Assembly: GCF_037911585.1 (NCBI RefSeq)
Contig: NZ_JBAJNS010000001.1
Location: 4,635,501-4,699,500 of the forward strand
DNA length: 64,000 nt
Direction of reading: 5' to 3'
DNA from: Streptomyces sp. GSL17-111
GTDB taxonomy: Bacteria; Actinomycetota; Actinomycetes; Streptomycetales; Streptomycetaceae
The notes below the pieces were generated by a model. It saw only the letters and a list, made by a program, of their open reading frames with translations, did no database searches and was not told where the DNA came from. The translations under genes and the position numbers were made by a program. Shown piece after piece: positions 8,055 through 18,200 of the stretch. How positions within the stretch are numbered: the first letter of the stretch is position 1; each line of letters starts with the position of its first letter.

Positions 8055-9035
8055 TCAGGCGCCCTCGGCGGAGACCAGGGCGGAACGCTGGCCCAGGAAG
8101 TCGACGCGCGCGCCGGGGTCCGGCGCCTCAGGCACGGTGACGAGCTGCTGGTAGAGGTAGGCCTGCGTGAGCGACCGCTCGGCCTCGCCCTTGAGCAGCG
8201 GCTTCACCAGCGGGTCGACGGTCGGCGTGTAGCCGTCGGCCACCGTCTGCCTGGTGTGCTGGTGCACGGTGAAGAACGCCACCGCGCCGCCGTCCTCGGT
8301 GTACAGGCCCATCACCGGGTACCGCTCGGGGTCGGCGGGGCTGTCGTCCCACTCGTTGCGGGCGGCCGGACGGTTGGCCGCCTCGGCCCGCGTCTCGCGC
8401 CGCTCGGTGGTCGACGGACCCGGGGCGAAGACCTCGCCCTCGCCGGTCCGCAGGAAGTCCGTGTACTTCTCGCCCAGGTCGGCGGGGGGCACGAACAGGT
8501 CGTCCTCCGCGTCCGCGCGCAGCGGCTCGGCGTAGCCCTCCTCGTCCTCCGCGAAGGCCGGGACGTCCTTCGGGTCCAGCACCGTCAGGTAGGACGCCTT
8601 CCAGTCGGCGTCGACCCCGTCGCGGGAGAACATGACCAGCCAGTGCGCCTCGGTGTCACCGACCTGCCCGGGGGCGGAGGCCAGGAAGTACTTCGGCCAG
8701 CCCGCCTGTCGGGGGATGTGGAACTCGGGCTCGCCCAGCTCCAGTGGGTCGAACTCCGTGTCGCCCTCGGGGCTCACGGCCTTCCGCGCGGTCAGCGAGG
8801 CCCGCTCCATGTCGCCGAGGGAGCCGTTCTGGACGGTGGCGGCCAGGTCGGCGTCGAAGGCGGCGCGCGCCTCGTTCGTCACCCTGACGTAGCGCTCCAG
8901 CGCCTTCCCGGCCTCGGCCTCCGTCGTCGCCGCGACGACGGCCGTCTCGCCGTGGACCGTCATGCAGCCGGTCAGCCCCGCCACCATGCCCGCCAGCGCG
9001 GCCGTGACCGCCGCCGCACGCACCCACGCCCTCAT
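8055..9035 (-). CDS. Secreted lipoprotein, conserved actinobacterial, function unknown
   Basis: 326 residues with a lipoprotein signal peptide whose lipobox LTGC places the acylated cysteine at residue 24. The mature part is soluble, rich in acidic residues, and shows two regions of mixed alpha/beta pattern, for example YTDFLRTGEGEVFAPGP and PVMGLYTEDGGAVAFFTVHQ. No catalytic motif is recognised. The start at 9035 follows GGGGAGGG. It lies downstream of and in the same direction as map, 104 bp away, so it may be read through from it or have its own promoter. The architecture resembles conserved Streptomyces lipoproteins of unknown function. Confidence 0.75.
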   Translation of the reverse strand: MRAWVRAAAVTAALAGMVAGLTGCMTVHGETAVVAATTEAEAGKALERYVRVTNEARAAFDADLAATVQNGSLGDMERASLTARKAVSPEGDTEFDPLELGEPEFHIPRQAGWPKYFLASAPGQVGDTEAHWLVMFSRDGVDADWKASYLTVLDPKDVPAFAEDEEGYAEPLRADAEDDLFVPPADLGEKYTDFLRTGEGEVFAPGPSTTERRETRAEAANRPAARNEWDDSPADPERYPVMGLYTEDGGAVAFFTVHQHTRQTVADGYTPTVDPLVKPLLKGEAERSLTQAYLYQQLVTVPEAPDPGARVDFLGQRSALVSAEGA

Positions 9036-9139
9036 GCCCGTGCCCTCCCCGAGACCCCGGTTCCGTCCGCCGCAAGGCGGCACCCTACCCGTCCCCGCTC
9101 CCGCGCCGGGCGGGGGCGGCCCTTCGGTGACGCCCCGGC

Positions 9140-9997
9140 TCAGGGCAGCGTCAGGATCTCCGCGCCCGTCGGCGTCACGACGAGGGTGTGCTCGAACTGC
9201 GCGGTGCGCCTGCGGTCCTTGGTGACGACCGTCCAGCCGTCCTCCCACATGTCCCACTCGTGGGTGCCGAGCGTCAGCATCGGCTCGATGGTGAACGTCA
9301 TGCCGGGCTGCATCACGGTCGTCGCCCGGGGATCGTCGTAGTGCGGGATGATCAGCCCGGAGTGGAACGCGCTGTTGATGCCGTGGCCGGTGAAGTCGCG
9401 CACGACGCCGTAGCCGAACCGCTGGGCGTAGGCCTCGATGACGCGGCCGATGATGTTGATCTGCCGACCCGGACGGACCGCCTTGATCGCCCGGTTCAGC
9501 GCCTCCTCGGTACGTTCGACCAGGAGCCGCGAGACCTCGTCGACCTCTCCGCACAGGTAGGTCCGGTTGTTGTCGCCGTGGACCCCCCCGATGTACGCGG
9601 TCACGTCCAGGTTGACGATGTCGCCGTCGCGCAGCACGGTCGAGTCGGGGATGCCGTGGCAGATGACCTCGTTGACCGAGGTGCACAGCGACTTGGGGAA
9701 GGCGCGGTAGCCCAGCGTCGAGGGGTAGGCCCCGTGGTCGCACAGGTAGGTGTGCACGACCTCGTCCAGCGCGTCCGTGGTGACGCCCGGCGCGATGTGC
9801 TCCGCCGCCGCCTCCAGGGCGCCCGCCGCGATGCGTCCGGCCACCCGCATGCGCTCGATCGTTTCGGAGTCCTGCACCTCCGGCCCGGTGTACGGCGTCG
9901 GCGCCTCCTTGCCCACGTACTCGGGGCGCGCGATGGAGGCCGGAACAGTACGCCTCGGGGACAGGGTGCCGGGAACGAGCAGAGACTGGCTGGACAT
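9140..9997 (-). CDS. map: Methionine aminopeptidase, type I
   Basis: 285 residues removing the initiator methionine from nascent proteins. Metal ligands of the pita-bread fold are visible: D in VNLDVTAYIGG, D in HGDNNRT, H in FTGHGIN, E in FTIEPML and E in QFEHTLVV. The N-terminal extension of roughly 40 residues (TVPASIARPEYVGK) is the proline-containing linker typical of actinobacterial MetAP1c enzymes, as distinct from the short MetAP that accompanies infA in the ribosomal operon. Streptomyces usually carries both; this is the second, dispersed copy. The short, SPOR-like gene on the opposite strand begins 75 bp away. Confidence 0.93.
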   Translation of the reverse strand: MSSQSLLVPGTLSPRRTVPASIARPEYVGKEAPTPYTGPEVQDSETIERMRVAGRIAAGALEAAAEHIAPGVTTDALDEVVHTYLCDHGAYPSTLGYRAFPKSLCTSVNEVICHGIPDSTVLRDGDIVNLDVTAYIGGVHGDNNRTYLCGEVDEVSRLLVERTEEALNRAIKAVRPGRQINIIGRVIEAYAQRFGYGVVRDFTGHGINSAFHSGLIIPHYDDPRATTVMQPGMTFTIEPMLTLGTHEWDMWEDGWTVVTKDRRRTAQFEHTLVVTPTGAEILTLP

Positions 9998-10071
9998 GGG
10001 GGCGAGTCTAGAGGTTTCGTCCGGGAGCGACCGACGTGGTGGGGTGGGCGCGGGTGGGGCAGCATGCCGGT

Positions 10072-10341
10072 ATGGCTCTCTTCAAGCGCAGGACCCCGGG
10101 CAAACCGGGCGAGTGGTACTACTGCCTCAGGCACGGCACCGTCGAGGAAGGCCCGCAGTGCGGCGCCGCCGACCGCTTCGGCCCCTATCCCAGCCGGGAG
10201 GAGGCCGCCCACGCGATGGACACGGCGCGGGAGCGGAACGAGGAGTGGCGCACCGACCCCGCCTGGAACGACGACCCCGACGACCGTCCCGAGGACCGCC
10301 CCGACGACGGCGCAGCCCCCGACGGCCGGCCCGGCCGCTGA
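10072..10341 (+). CDS. Small SPOR-like conserved protein
   Basis: 89 residues: MALFKRRTPGKPGEWYYCLRH, GPQCGAADRFGPYPSREEAAHAMDTARERNEEW, then an acidic Asp/Pro/Arg-rich tail. The pattern WYYCLRHG...GPYPSREEAAHAM resembles a short SPOR-type module found in Streptomyces next to this aminopeptidase, but no peptidoglycan-binding evidence is available. The start is ATG 10072, the first codon of the conserved MALFxRR; an upstream in-frame GTG at 10036 lacks a ribosome site. Divergent from map; converges on the MFS gene with 12 bp between stops. Confidence 0.7.
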   Translation: MALFKRRTPGKPGEWYYCLRHGTVEEGPQCGAADRFGPYPSREEAAHAMDTARERNEEWRTDPAWNDDPDDRPEDRPDDGAAPDGRPGR

Positions 10342-10353
10342 CGCCACCGGCCG

Positions 10354-11625
10354 TCACGTCCCCGCGTCCCGCTCCTCCCGGACGGCCCGGGCGTACCGGT
10401 CGGTCCTGGCGTCGTAGGCGAGCAGCCTCGGCAGGCACAGCACGAGCAGGCCCACCGCCCCGACGCACAGCAGCCCGCCCGCCCACACCGAGGCGCGCAC
10501 CGAGGTCAGGTCCGCCATCGTGCCCGCCCGCACCTGCCCGAGCTGCGGGCCCCCGGCGTACGACAGCAGCTCGATGCCCGCCAGCCGCCCGCGCAGCGCG
10601 TCCGGGACGGACTGGTCCCACAGCGTGTGCCGGAAGACGCCGCTGACCATGTCGAAGCCCCCCGCGACGGCGAGCAGCAGCAGGACCGGCCACAGCTGAC
10701 CGGAGCCCGCCGCCCAGCCGGCTCCGGCGGTGGCGGCCCCCGTGCCCAGTGCCGCCCAGACCACCGCGCGCCCGTGCCGGTGCACCCGCGCCGTCCAGCC
10801 GCTGGTCAGGCTGACGACGGCCGAGCCGGCCGGGAGGGCCGCGTACATCAGCCCGAGGGCCCACGTCGCCCCGAGGTCCTCGGCCAGGAACGGGAAGAGC
10901 GCCATCGGGAAGGCGAAGAACGTCACGGCGAGGTCGACGAGGTAGCTGCCGAGCAGTTCCTTGCGCCGCCACGCGTAGCCCGCGCCCTCGGCGATGCCGC
11001 GCGGCGACACCCGCCGGGCGCCCGGCCGCGCCGGGGACGGCGACAGCCGCCGGGCCAGGAGCAGGGCGAGGCCGCAGCCCAGCAGGTTCACCGCGTAGGC
11101 CGTGCCGACGTCCGCCCCCGCCACGACCAGCCCGGCCAGCGACGGTCCGAGGACCGCCCCGAGCTGCCAGCGCAGCGCGCTCCACGCGGCGGCGGCCGAC
11201 AGCTGGCCGTGCGCGACGACGCGGGGCACCAGCGCGCTCATGGCGGGCTGCTGGAGGCCGGTGAGCGCGCTGGAGAGCGCCGCCGCCGCGTACAGCGGCC
11301 ACACCAGCGGCACGGGCAGCACCGCGTTGACGACGAGCAGGCCCGCCACGCAGGCCAGCCCCGCCTCCGCCCACAGGACGAGCCGCCGCTGGTCGACGGC
11401 GTCGGCCAGCGCGCCGCCGACCAGCCCGAACAGGGCGAGCGGCACGAGCTGGACGACGCCGATCAGGCCGACGGCCAGGGGTGAGCCGGTGAGCTGGGCG
11501 AGCTGGAAGGGCAGGGTGACGGCGGTGAAGCCCCGGCCCAGGGTGGCGACGGCCCCGGCCCACCACAGGGCCCGGAAGTCGGGCGACGTGCGCCAGGGGG
11601 CGAGGTCGGGCAGGAGGGCGGGCAC
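10354..11625 (-). CDS. MFS transporter of the EntS/MFS_3-like exporter group
   Basis: 423 residues, 12 predicted helices. The pattern FRALWWAGAVATLGRGFTAVTLPFQLAQLTGSPLAVGLIG at the start and ADAVDQRRLVLWAE (motif A variant) fit the EntS-like exporters (enterobactin, macrolide). LQQPAMSALVPRVV and PDALRGRLAGIELLSYAGGPQLGQVRAG are group signatures. Export of a siderophore or drug is inferred only from family. The start is GTG 11625; no good ribosome site lies nearby and the transcript may be leaderless. Divergent from the F420 reductase gene with 105 bp between. Confidence 0.85.
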   Translation of the reverse strand: MPALLPDLAPWRTSPDFRALWWAGAVATLGRGFTAVTLPFQLAQLTGSPLAVGLIGVVQLVPLALFGLVGGALADAVDQRRLVLWAEAGLACVAGLLVVNAVLPVPLVWPLYAAAALSSALTGLQQPAMSALVPRVVAHGQLSAAAAWSALRWQLGAVLGPSLAGLVVAGADVGTAYAVNLLGCGLALLLARRLSPSPARPGARRVSPRGIAEGAGYAWRRKELLGSYLVDLAVTFFAFPMALFPFLAEDLGATWALGLMYAALPAGSAVVSLTSGWTARVHRHGRAVVWAALGTGAATAGAGWAAGSGQLWPVLLLLAVAGGFDMVSGVFRHTLWDQSVPDALRGRLAGIELLSYAGGPQLGQVRAGTMADLTSVRASVWAGGLLCVGAVGLLVLCLPRLLAYDARTDRYARAVREERDAGT

Positions 11626-11730
11626 GACCAGTCATGCTCGGGCCCGGCGCGGGCGTCCGGCAACCGGATTACGGCCCGGCGGGCGCCGGGGGGCGCCGTT
11701 CCGTCGCGCCGGGCCTGGCAGGATCGGGGC

Positions 11731-12420
11731 ATGACTGCACCTGCACCCAAGAAGGACCCGTGGGACCTCCCGGACGTCAGCGGGCTCACCGTCGGCGTGC
11801 TCGGGGGCACCGGCGACCAAGGACGCGGCCTGGCCTACCGGCTGGCGAAGGCCGGCCAGAAGGTGGTGCTCGGCTCGCGCTCGGCCGACCGCGCCCGCAG
11901 CGCGGCCGAGGAGCTCGGGCACGGCGTCGAGGGCGCCGACAACGCCGAGTGCGCCCGGCGCGGTGACGTGGTGATCGTCGCCGTCCCCTGGGACGGCCAC
12001 GCGGCGACCCTGGAGAGCCTGCGCGAGGAGCTGGCCGGCAAGCTCGTCGTGGACTGCGTCAACCCGCTGGGATTCGACAAGAAGGGTGCCTACGCGCTCG
12101 TGCCCGAGGAGGGCAGCGCCGCCGAGCAGGCCGCCGCGCTGCTGCCGGACTCCCGGGTGACGGCCGCGTTCCACCACCTGTCGGCCGTGCTGCTCAAGGA
12201 CCCGGCGATCGAGCGCATCGAGACCGACGTCATGGTGCTCGGCGAGGTCCGCGCGGACTGCGAGATCGTGCAGGCCCTGGCCGGCCGCGTCCCCGGCATG
12301 CGCGGCGTCTTCGCCGGCCGGCTGCGCAACGCCCACCAGGTCGAGTCCCTGGTGGCGAACCTGATCTCCGTCAACCGCCGCTACAAGGCCCACGCGGGTC
12401 TGCGCCTCACCGACATCTGA
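11731..12420 (+). CDS. npdG: NADPH-dependent F420 reductase (F420H2:NADP+ oxidoreductase)
   Basis: 229 residues transferring hydride between NADPH and coenzyme F420, the deazaflavin used by actinobacterial secondary-metabolism enzymes. The Rossmann motif GVLGGTGDQGRGLAYRLAKAG near residue 23 and LGSRSADRA (NADP 2'-phosphate pocket) are clear. VVIVAVPWDG, VVDCVNPLGFDKKGAY and AFHHLSAVLL follow the family. The ATG at 11731 is preceded by GGCAGGATCGGGGC with no separate leader, so a leaderless message is possible. The following small membrane protein gene starts 72 bp later and may be co-transcribed. Confidence 0.9.
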   Translation: MTAPAPKKDPWDLPDVSGLTVGVLGGTGDQGRGLAYRLAKAGQKVVLGSRSADRARSAAEELGHGVEGADNAECARRGDVVIVAVPWDGHAATLESLREELAGKLVVDCVNPLGFDKKGAYALVPEEGSAAEQAAALLPDSRVTAAFHHLSAVLLKDPAIERIETDVMVLGEVRADCEIVQALAGRVPGMRGVFAGRLRNAHQVESLVANLISVNRRYKAHAGLRLTDI

Positions 12421-12492
12421 CGCCGTGGGGGCATGGGGGACAATGGGGGCCGTAGGCGCAAGACCGACCGCGTGAACCTGGAGCCCCACCCC

Positions 12493-12693
12493 ATGCCCCG
12501 CATCGCCCTGTACGCCGTGCTCGTCTGTGTGCTCACCACGGTGGCCGCGGTGCTGTCGTTCGTCAACGGGAGCTTCCTCGGGGTGGTGTGGCTCCTGATG
12601 GCCGGCGTCTCCTCCAACATGGCCTACTTCTACTGGCGCAAGGCCTGCATGGACCGCGAGGCGGCAGCGAGTGGGGACCGAGGGGCGTCGTGA
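12493..12693 (+). CDS. Small two-helix membrane protein
   Basis: About 66 residues: MPRIALYAVLVCVLTTVAAVLSFV is the first helix and GVVWLLMAGVSSNMAYFYWRKA the second, followed by a short charged tail. ATG 12493 is preferred, with GGAG nine bases upstream; GTG 12472 and ATG 12433 are in-frame alternatives that add hydrophilic residues. It follows the F420 reductase in the same direction. No known function; an inner-membrane protein conserved in Streptomyces. Confidence 0.7.
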   Translation: MPRIALYAVLVCVLTTVAAVLSFVNGSFLGVVWLLMAGVSSNMAYFYWRKACMDREAAASGDRGAS

Positions 12694-12781
12694 CGCCTCC
12701 GGGCCCCACACCGAGGGCGGTCCGCGGTGGAGCAGGCCGTCGCTCCCGTGGCGTAGGGACGTGCGCCGCGTTGTGATGGAG

Positions 12782-12794
12782 GGGAACCGTTCCC
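12782..12794. promoter_or_regulatory. 13-bp palindrome upstream of the metal ATPase
   Basis: GGGAAC-C-GTTCCC is a perfect palindrome centred at 12788, ending 33 bp before the ATPase start codon. It is the only strong symmetric element in the 134-bp gap and a candidate operator for a metal- or redox-sensing repressor, which is not encoded next to it. Confidence 0.5.
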
Positions 12795-12827
12795 ACGGGC
12801 GTCACGCCGGACTTCCCGAGGTACGCC

Positions 12828-15164
12828 ATGAACCCCATCGAACCCCTGGTGGCCCTAGGGCGTAGGGCGGCCGCCCACCTCGTCGTCCTCCCTCGGGCCG
12901 AGGCCGCCCTCCTGGCCGTCACGGCGGTGGCACTGACGGCCGGTGGCATCGCCTGGCTGGCGGGGGCCGGCCCCCTCGCGGACGCGTTCTGGATCCTGGG
13001 TACCGTCAGCGCCGTCGCGCCCGCTGTGGGATGGGTGATCGCCGCGCTGCGGCACGGACGCGCGGGCGTGGACCTCATCGCGGTACTGGCCCTCGGCGGC
13101 ACGCTGGCCGTGGGCGAATACCTGGCCGGTGCCCTCATCGCGCTCATGCTCGCCACCGGCCGCACGCTGGAGGCGGCGGCCCGGCGCCGCGCCTCCCACG
13201 ACCTGCGAGCCCTGCTGGAACACGCACCGCGATCGGCCCGTCGCCTCGACGCCACCGGGGTGACCACCGTGCCGCTGGACCGGGTGGCTGTCGGGGACCT
13301 GCTCGTCGTGGGCCCCGGCGAGGTGGTCCCCGTGGACGGTCGGGTCGAGCGCGCCGCCGCAGTCCTTGACGAGTCGGTGCTCACCGGGGAGCCCCTCCAG
13401 GTCGAGCGCGGGCAGGGGGAAGGCGTGCGCAGCGGGGTGGTGAACGCGGGCGGTGCCTTCGAGCTGCGCGCCACGGCCACCGAACAGGACAGCACCTATG
13501 CCGGGATCGTGCGGCTGGCCCAGCAGGCCGGGGCCGAGTCCGCTCCGGTCGTCCGGCTGGCCGACCGGTACGCCGCCTGGTTCCTTCCCCTGTCCCTCGC
13601 GGTGGCCGGACTCGCCTGGTGGATCAGTGGCTCCGCCGTCCGAGCCGTGGCCGTCCTCGTGGTGGCCACCCCGTGCCCGTTGCTGCTGGCCGCTCCGGTC
13701 GCCATCGTCTCCGGGCTCAACCGGGCCTCCCGCCTCGGCGTGGTCATCCGCGACGGCGGGGCGCTGGAGAACCTGGGCCGCGCCCGCACGCTTCTGCTCG
13801 ACAAGACCGGCACCCTGACCCGCGGGCGCCCCCGCGTCCTCGACGTCACGGCCGCCCCCGGCGTCAAACCCGCCGAGGTGCTGCGCCTCGCGGCCTCGCT
13901 CGACCAGTACTCGCCCCACGTGCTGGCCCAGGCCATCGTCGAGACCGCCCGTGACCGCGGCCTCACGCTTTCGACGGCCTCCGGTGTCACCGAGCGTCCC
14001 GGCCGGGGTGCCTTCGGCACCGTGGAGGGACACCACGTTTCGATCGGCCGCCTCGACGCCGCTGCCCCGCGTCCCGCGTGGGCCGGGGCCGTCGACAACC
14101 GCGCCCTCCTCGACGGCGCGGCCGTCGCCTGGCTGACCGTGGACGGCGGCCTGTCCGGTGCCGTCCTGCTGCGCGACCCGTTGCGCCACGACGCGCCGCG
14201 CACGCTGCGCCACCTGCGGTCGGCGGGCATCGACCGGCTGCTGGTCCTCACCGGTGACCGCGCGGCGCCGGCCCGTGAGGTGGCCGCTGTCCTCGGTCTC
14301 GACGACGTGCGCGCCGAACTCAGCCCGGCCGACAAGGTCGCCGCCGTGCGTGCGGAACGCCGACGCGCCACCACCGTGATGGTCGGTGACGGCGTCAACG
14401 ACGCACCCGCCCTCGCCGCCGCCGACATCGGCGTCGCCATGGGGGCCCGCGGCTCCACCGCCTCCTCCGAGGCCGCCGACATCGTGCTGACCACCGACCG
14501 TGTGGACCGGCTCGCCGACGCCGTCACCCTCGCCCAGCGGGCCCGCCGGATCGCGGTCCAAAGCGCCCTCGGCGGCATGGTGATGTCCCTGGCGGCCATG
14601 GCCGCGGCCGCCGCCGGCCTGCTCCCGCCGGCCGCCGGAGCCCTGTTGCAGGAGGCCATCGACGTCGCCGTGATCCTCAACGCCCTGCGCGCCTTGCGCG
14701 TCGACCGGGCCGTTCGGCCCCGCCTCACTCCCACCGCCGAGGCCCTCATCCACCGCTTCTCCGCCGAACACGACGATCTCCGGGACGTCCTGGACGCCGT
14801 ACGCGATGCCGCCGACCGTCTTTCGGACACACCGGGGCCCGGCGCGCTCGCCGCCGTGGAGGAGGCCCACCGACTTCTCACGGAACGCCTCCTGCCCCAC
14901 GAGCGCGCCGAGGAGCACGAGCTCTACCCGGCCCTCGCGCCCGCTCTCGGCGGCCCCGAAGCCACCGCCACCATGAGCCGCGCCCACGTCGAGATCGAAC
15001 GCCTCTCCCGGCGCATCGCGACCCACCTCCGCATGGCCCCCAGGGGCGACGGTCCGGCTCCCGAGCAGCTCGACGACCTGCGCTCCTGCCTCTACGGCCT
15101 CAACACCGTCCTGCGCCTGCACTTCACCCAGGAAGAGGAGAACTACTTCTCCCTCGCTCCCTGA
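12828..15164 (+). CDS. P1B-5-type heavy-metal ATPase with C-terminal hemerythrin domain (Nia-like)
   Basis: 778 residues. P-type ATPase landmarks: LTGEP (actuator loop, about 185), TPCPLL in the transport helix (Cys about 283), phosphorylation site DKTGTLT (Asp about 325), VLTGD, and the hinge MVGDGVNDAPAL. There is no N-terminal metal-binding domain and few N-terminal helices. Residues from about 640 form a hemerythrin-like four-helix bundle with HRFSAEHDDL, HERAEEHELYPAL, HVEIERL and LHFTQEEENYF, supplying the His and Glu ligands of a di-iron site. TPCP plus a hemerythrin tail defines the P1B-5 subgroup, including the nickel/iron-linked Nia of Sinorhizobium. The usual SEHP of the nucleotide domain is replaced by QYSPH. 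Likely exports Fe(II)/Ni(II) and senses iron or oxygen through the tail; the metal is inferred. Confidence 0.88.
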   Translation: MNPIEPLVALGRRAAAHLVVLPRAEAALLAVTAVALTAGGIAWLAGAGPLADAFWILGTVSAVAPAVGWVIAALRHGRAGVDLIAVLALGGTLAVGEYLAGALIALMLATGRTLEAAARRRASHDLRALLEHAPRSARRLDATGVTTVPLDRVAVGDLLVVGPGEVVPVDGRVERAAAVLDESVLTGEPLQVERGQGEGVRSGVVNAGGAFELRATATEQDSTYAGIVRLAQQAGAESAPVVRLADRYAAWFLPLSLAVAGLAWWISGSAVRAVAVLVVATPCPLLLAAPVAIVSGLNRASRLGVVIRDGGALENLGRARTLLLDKTGTLTRGRPRVLDVTAAPGVKPAEVLRLAASLDQYSPHVLAQAIVETARDRGLTLSTASGVTERPGRGAFGTVEGHHVSIGRLDAAAPRPAWAGAVDNRALLDGAAVAWLTVDGGLSGAVLLRDPLRHDAPRTLRHLRSAGIDRLLVLTGDRAAPAREVAAVLGLDDVRAELSPADKVAAVRAERRRATTVMVGDGVNDAPALAAADIGVAMGARGSTASSEAADIVLTTDRVDRLADAVTLAQRARRIAVQSALGGMVMSLAAMAAAAAGLLPPAAGALLQEAIDVAVILNALRALRVDRAVRPRLTPTAEALIHRFSAEHDDLRDVLDAVRDAADRLSDTPGPGALAAVEEAHRLLTERLLPHERAEEHELYPALAPALGGPEATATMSRAHVEIERLSRRIATHLRMAPRGDGPAPEQLDDLRSCLYGLNTVLRLHFTQEEENYFSLAP

Positions 15165-15248
15165 GAGAGCGCACCGCCCCCCGGCGCCGCGCGTCCGCGA
15201 TCAGCCCCGGCGTGCGCGGGGCCGCGCCCCGGAGGGGACAATGGCGCC

Positions 15249-18200
15249 GTGTATCGGTACGGGGTTCTGGGCGCGGTACGGGTCGAGCGGGACGACGGGT
15301 CCGCCGTCGCGGTGGGCGGGGCCCGGCTGCGGGCGCTGCTGACGGCGCTGGCCGTCCGCCCCGGGCACGTCGTCGGGCTGCCGGCGCTCACCGGCGCGGT
15401 GTGGCCCGAAGGTGACGCCCCGGCCGACCCGCAGGCCGCGCTGCAGGCCCTGGTCGGACGGTTGCGCCGGACACTCGGCCGGGACGCCGTCGAGCTGGCG
15501 GACGGCGGATACCGCCTGGACGCCCGCCCCGACGACGTCGACCTCCACCGCTTCGAACGGCTGACCGCCCAGGGGATCGCCGCGCTGGACGCCGGCCGTC
15601 CGGCCGCCGCCGTGCCCGTGCTGGACGAGGCGCTGGCGCTGTGGCGCGGCCCCGCCCTGGCCGACCTGCCCGACGCGGCCGACCCGGCGGGCGTCGACCC
15701 GGCGGCCCGCCGCGCCGAGGCCCGTCGGACGGAGGCGCGCCGGGCGCGTGCCGAGGCCGTCCTGGCGACGGGCGGGGCCGCGCAGGCGCTGCCGGAGCTG
15801 GCGCAGCTGTGCGCGGAGCACCCCCTCGACGAACGCGCCCAGCTGCTGCGGCTGCGGGCGCTGCGGGACGCCGGGCGTCCGGCGGAGGCTCTGGCCGCCT
15901 ACGAGAGCGTCCGCGCCCGGCTGGCCGCGCGGCTGGGGACCGACCCGGGCCCCGGGCTGCGGGCCCTGCACGCCGAACTCCTCACCCGGACGACCGCCCC
16001 GCCCACCGCCCCGCATCCCGAGCCATCCGCCCCGCCGTCCGCCCCCTCGGCGTTCCCGCCGGGGAGCCTGCGCCCCCGGCTGACCTCGTTCGTCGGCCGC
16101 GAGGAGGAGCTGGCCGCCCTGCGCGCCGCACTGCCCCGCCACCGCCTGGTGACCCTGCTGGGCACCGGCGGCTGCGGCAAGACCCGGCTGGCCCAGGAGG
16201 CGGCCGACGCCCTGGCCGACCACTACCCCGACGGCGTCCGGCTCGCGGAGCTGGCCTCCGTCCGCGACCCGGCGACGGTGCCGGAGGCCGTGCTCACCGC
16301 ACTCGGCGGGCGCGAGACGGTGCTCGGGACGTCCGAGAGCCTGCGCGCGGCCACCCGCGCCGGGGGGCCCGCAGCCGACCCGCTCGACCGGCTCGCCGAG
16401 CACTGCGCGCCGCGCCGCATGCTCCTGCTGCTGGACAACTGCGAGCACGTGATCGACGCCGCCGCCCGGCTGGCCGAGCGGCTGGCCCTCTCCTGCCCGC
16501 ACGTCACGGTGCTGGCCACGAGCCGGGAGCCGCTGGGGGTGGGCGGCGAGTCGGTGGTCGTCGTCGACCCGCTGCCGCAGGCCATGGCTCTGCGCCTGCT
16601 CCAGGACCGGGGCGCGGCGACGCGCGCCGGCTTCTCCACCGCCGAGGACCCGGGGCCTTGCGCCGACCTGTGCCGCAGGCTGGACGGGTTGCCGCTGGCC
16701 ATCGAACTGGCGGCGGCCCGGCTGCGCTCCCTCACCCCGCGCCAGCTCGTGGAGCGGCTGGGGGACCGGTTCCGGCTGCTGACCGGCGGCAGCCGCACGG
16801 CCCTGCCCCGGCAGCAGACGCTGCGCGCCGTCGTGGACTGGTCGTGGGACCTGCTGGACGAGGCCGAGCGCGCCGTCCTGCGCCGCCTCGCCGTCTGCTC
16901 GGGCGGCTGCGCTCCTGAGCAGGCCGAGGAGGTGTGCGCGGGGGCGGGCGTGGCCGCCCGCGACGTCGTCCCGCTCCTCGGCTCCCTCGTCGACAAGTCG
17001 CTGGTCGTCGCGGACACCACGCCGGACGGGATGCGGTACCGGCTGCTGGAGACGGTCGCCGAGTACGCCGCCGAGCGGCTGGACGAGGCGGGGGAGCGGG
17101 AAGCCACCCGGCGGCGCCACCTCACGGCGTACCGCGAACTCGCCCGCACCACCGAGCCGTTGCTGCGCGGACCGGGCCAGCGGGCGCACCTGGAGCGGCT
17201 GGAGCGCGACCACGACAACCTCCGCACCGCCCTGCGCCGGGCCGTCGAGGCGGCGGAGGAGCACGAGGCGCTCAGCCTCCTGCACTCGATGCAGTGGTTC
17301 TGGGCCCTGCGCGGCCACAGCGGCGACGTCACCACCTGGTCCCGAGAGGTCTGCGCGCTCTTCCCCGACCCGTTCGCGCCCCCCGCCGAACCGGCCGTGC
17401 CGGTGCCGGGGCGGGCCACGGCCGTCCCCCCGCCCCTGCCGCCCGACCGGCTCGCCGAGGCCCGGCGCGGCGCGTGGCTCCTCCAGCTGTGCAGCGGCGA
17501 ACCCGACATGGACCTCGTGTCCGACCCCGTCTACCAGGACCGGCTGCGCGAGGTCATCCGCGTCTACCGGCCCGGCCTGCCGCAGACCTGCCACCCGCCC
17601 GGCTACGCCTGGCTGTACGCGCTGATCCTCCTGAGCGAGGGCGAGCTGCTCTTCCGCGCCCTGGACGCCACGGTCGACGCCGCCCGGGCCGGCGGGGAGG
17701 AGTGGGACCTGGCGTTCGCGCTGCACATGCGCACCCGCTTCGCCCTGGAACGTCCCCCGGCCCTGGAGCAGGCGGCCCGCGACGCCGCGGAGGCCCTCGC
17801 GATCTTCACCCGGCTGCAGGACGCGTGGGGCGTCGCGCAGGCCCTCTCCGGCCACGGGGAGATCGACGAGCGCCGCGGCGACCGCGCCTCGGCGGCCGGG
17901 AACTACGAGGCGGCCGTCGCCCTCGCGGAGGAACTGGGCGCCCACAGCGAGGTGCCCCTCCTGCGCGCCCGGCTCGCGGGCGTCCACCTGGAGGCCGACG
18001 AGGACCCGGAGCTGGTCGGCCACATCCTGCGGGAGGCGCTGCGCGAGGGCCAGGGCCAGAGCGAGGACGTCGTCGTCTACGTGCGGGTCCTGCTGACCAT
18101 GTGGCACGGGCGGCACGGCAGGACGAGCGAGGCCCACGACCAGGTGCGCGTCCTGCGGACCCGCTTCCACGAGGGCGCGCCCCCGATGTTCCGGGGCATG

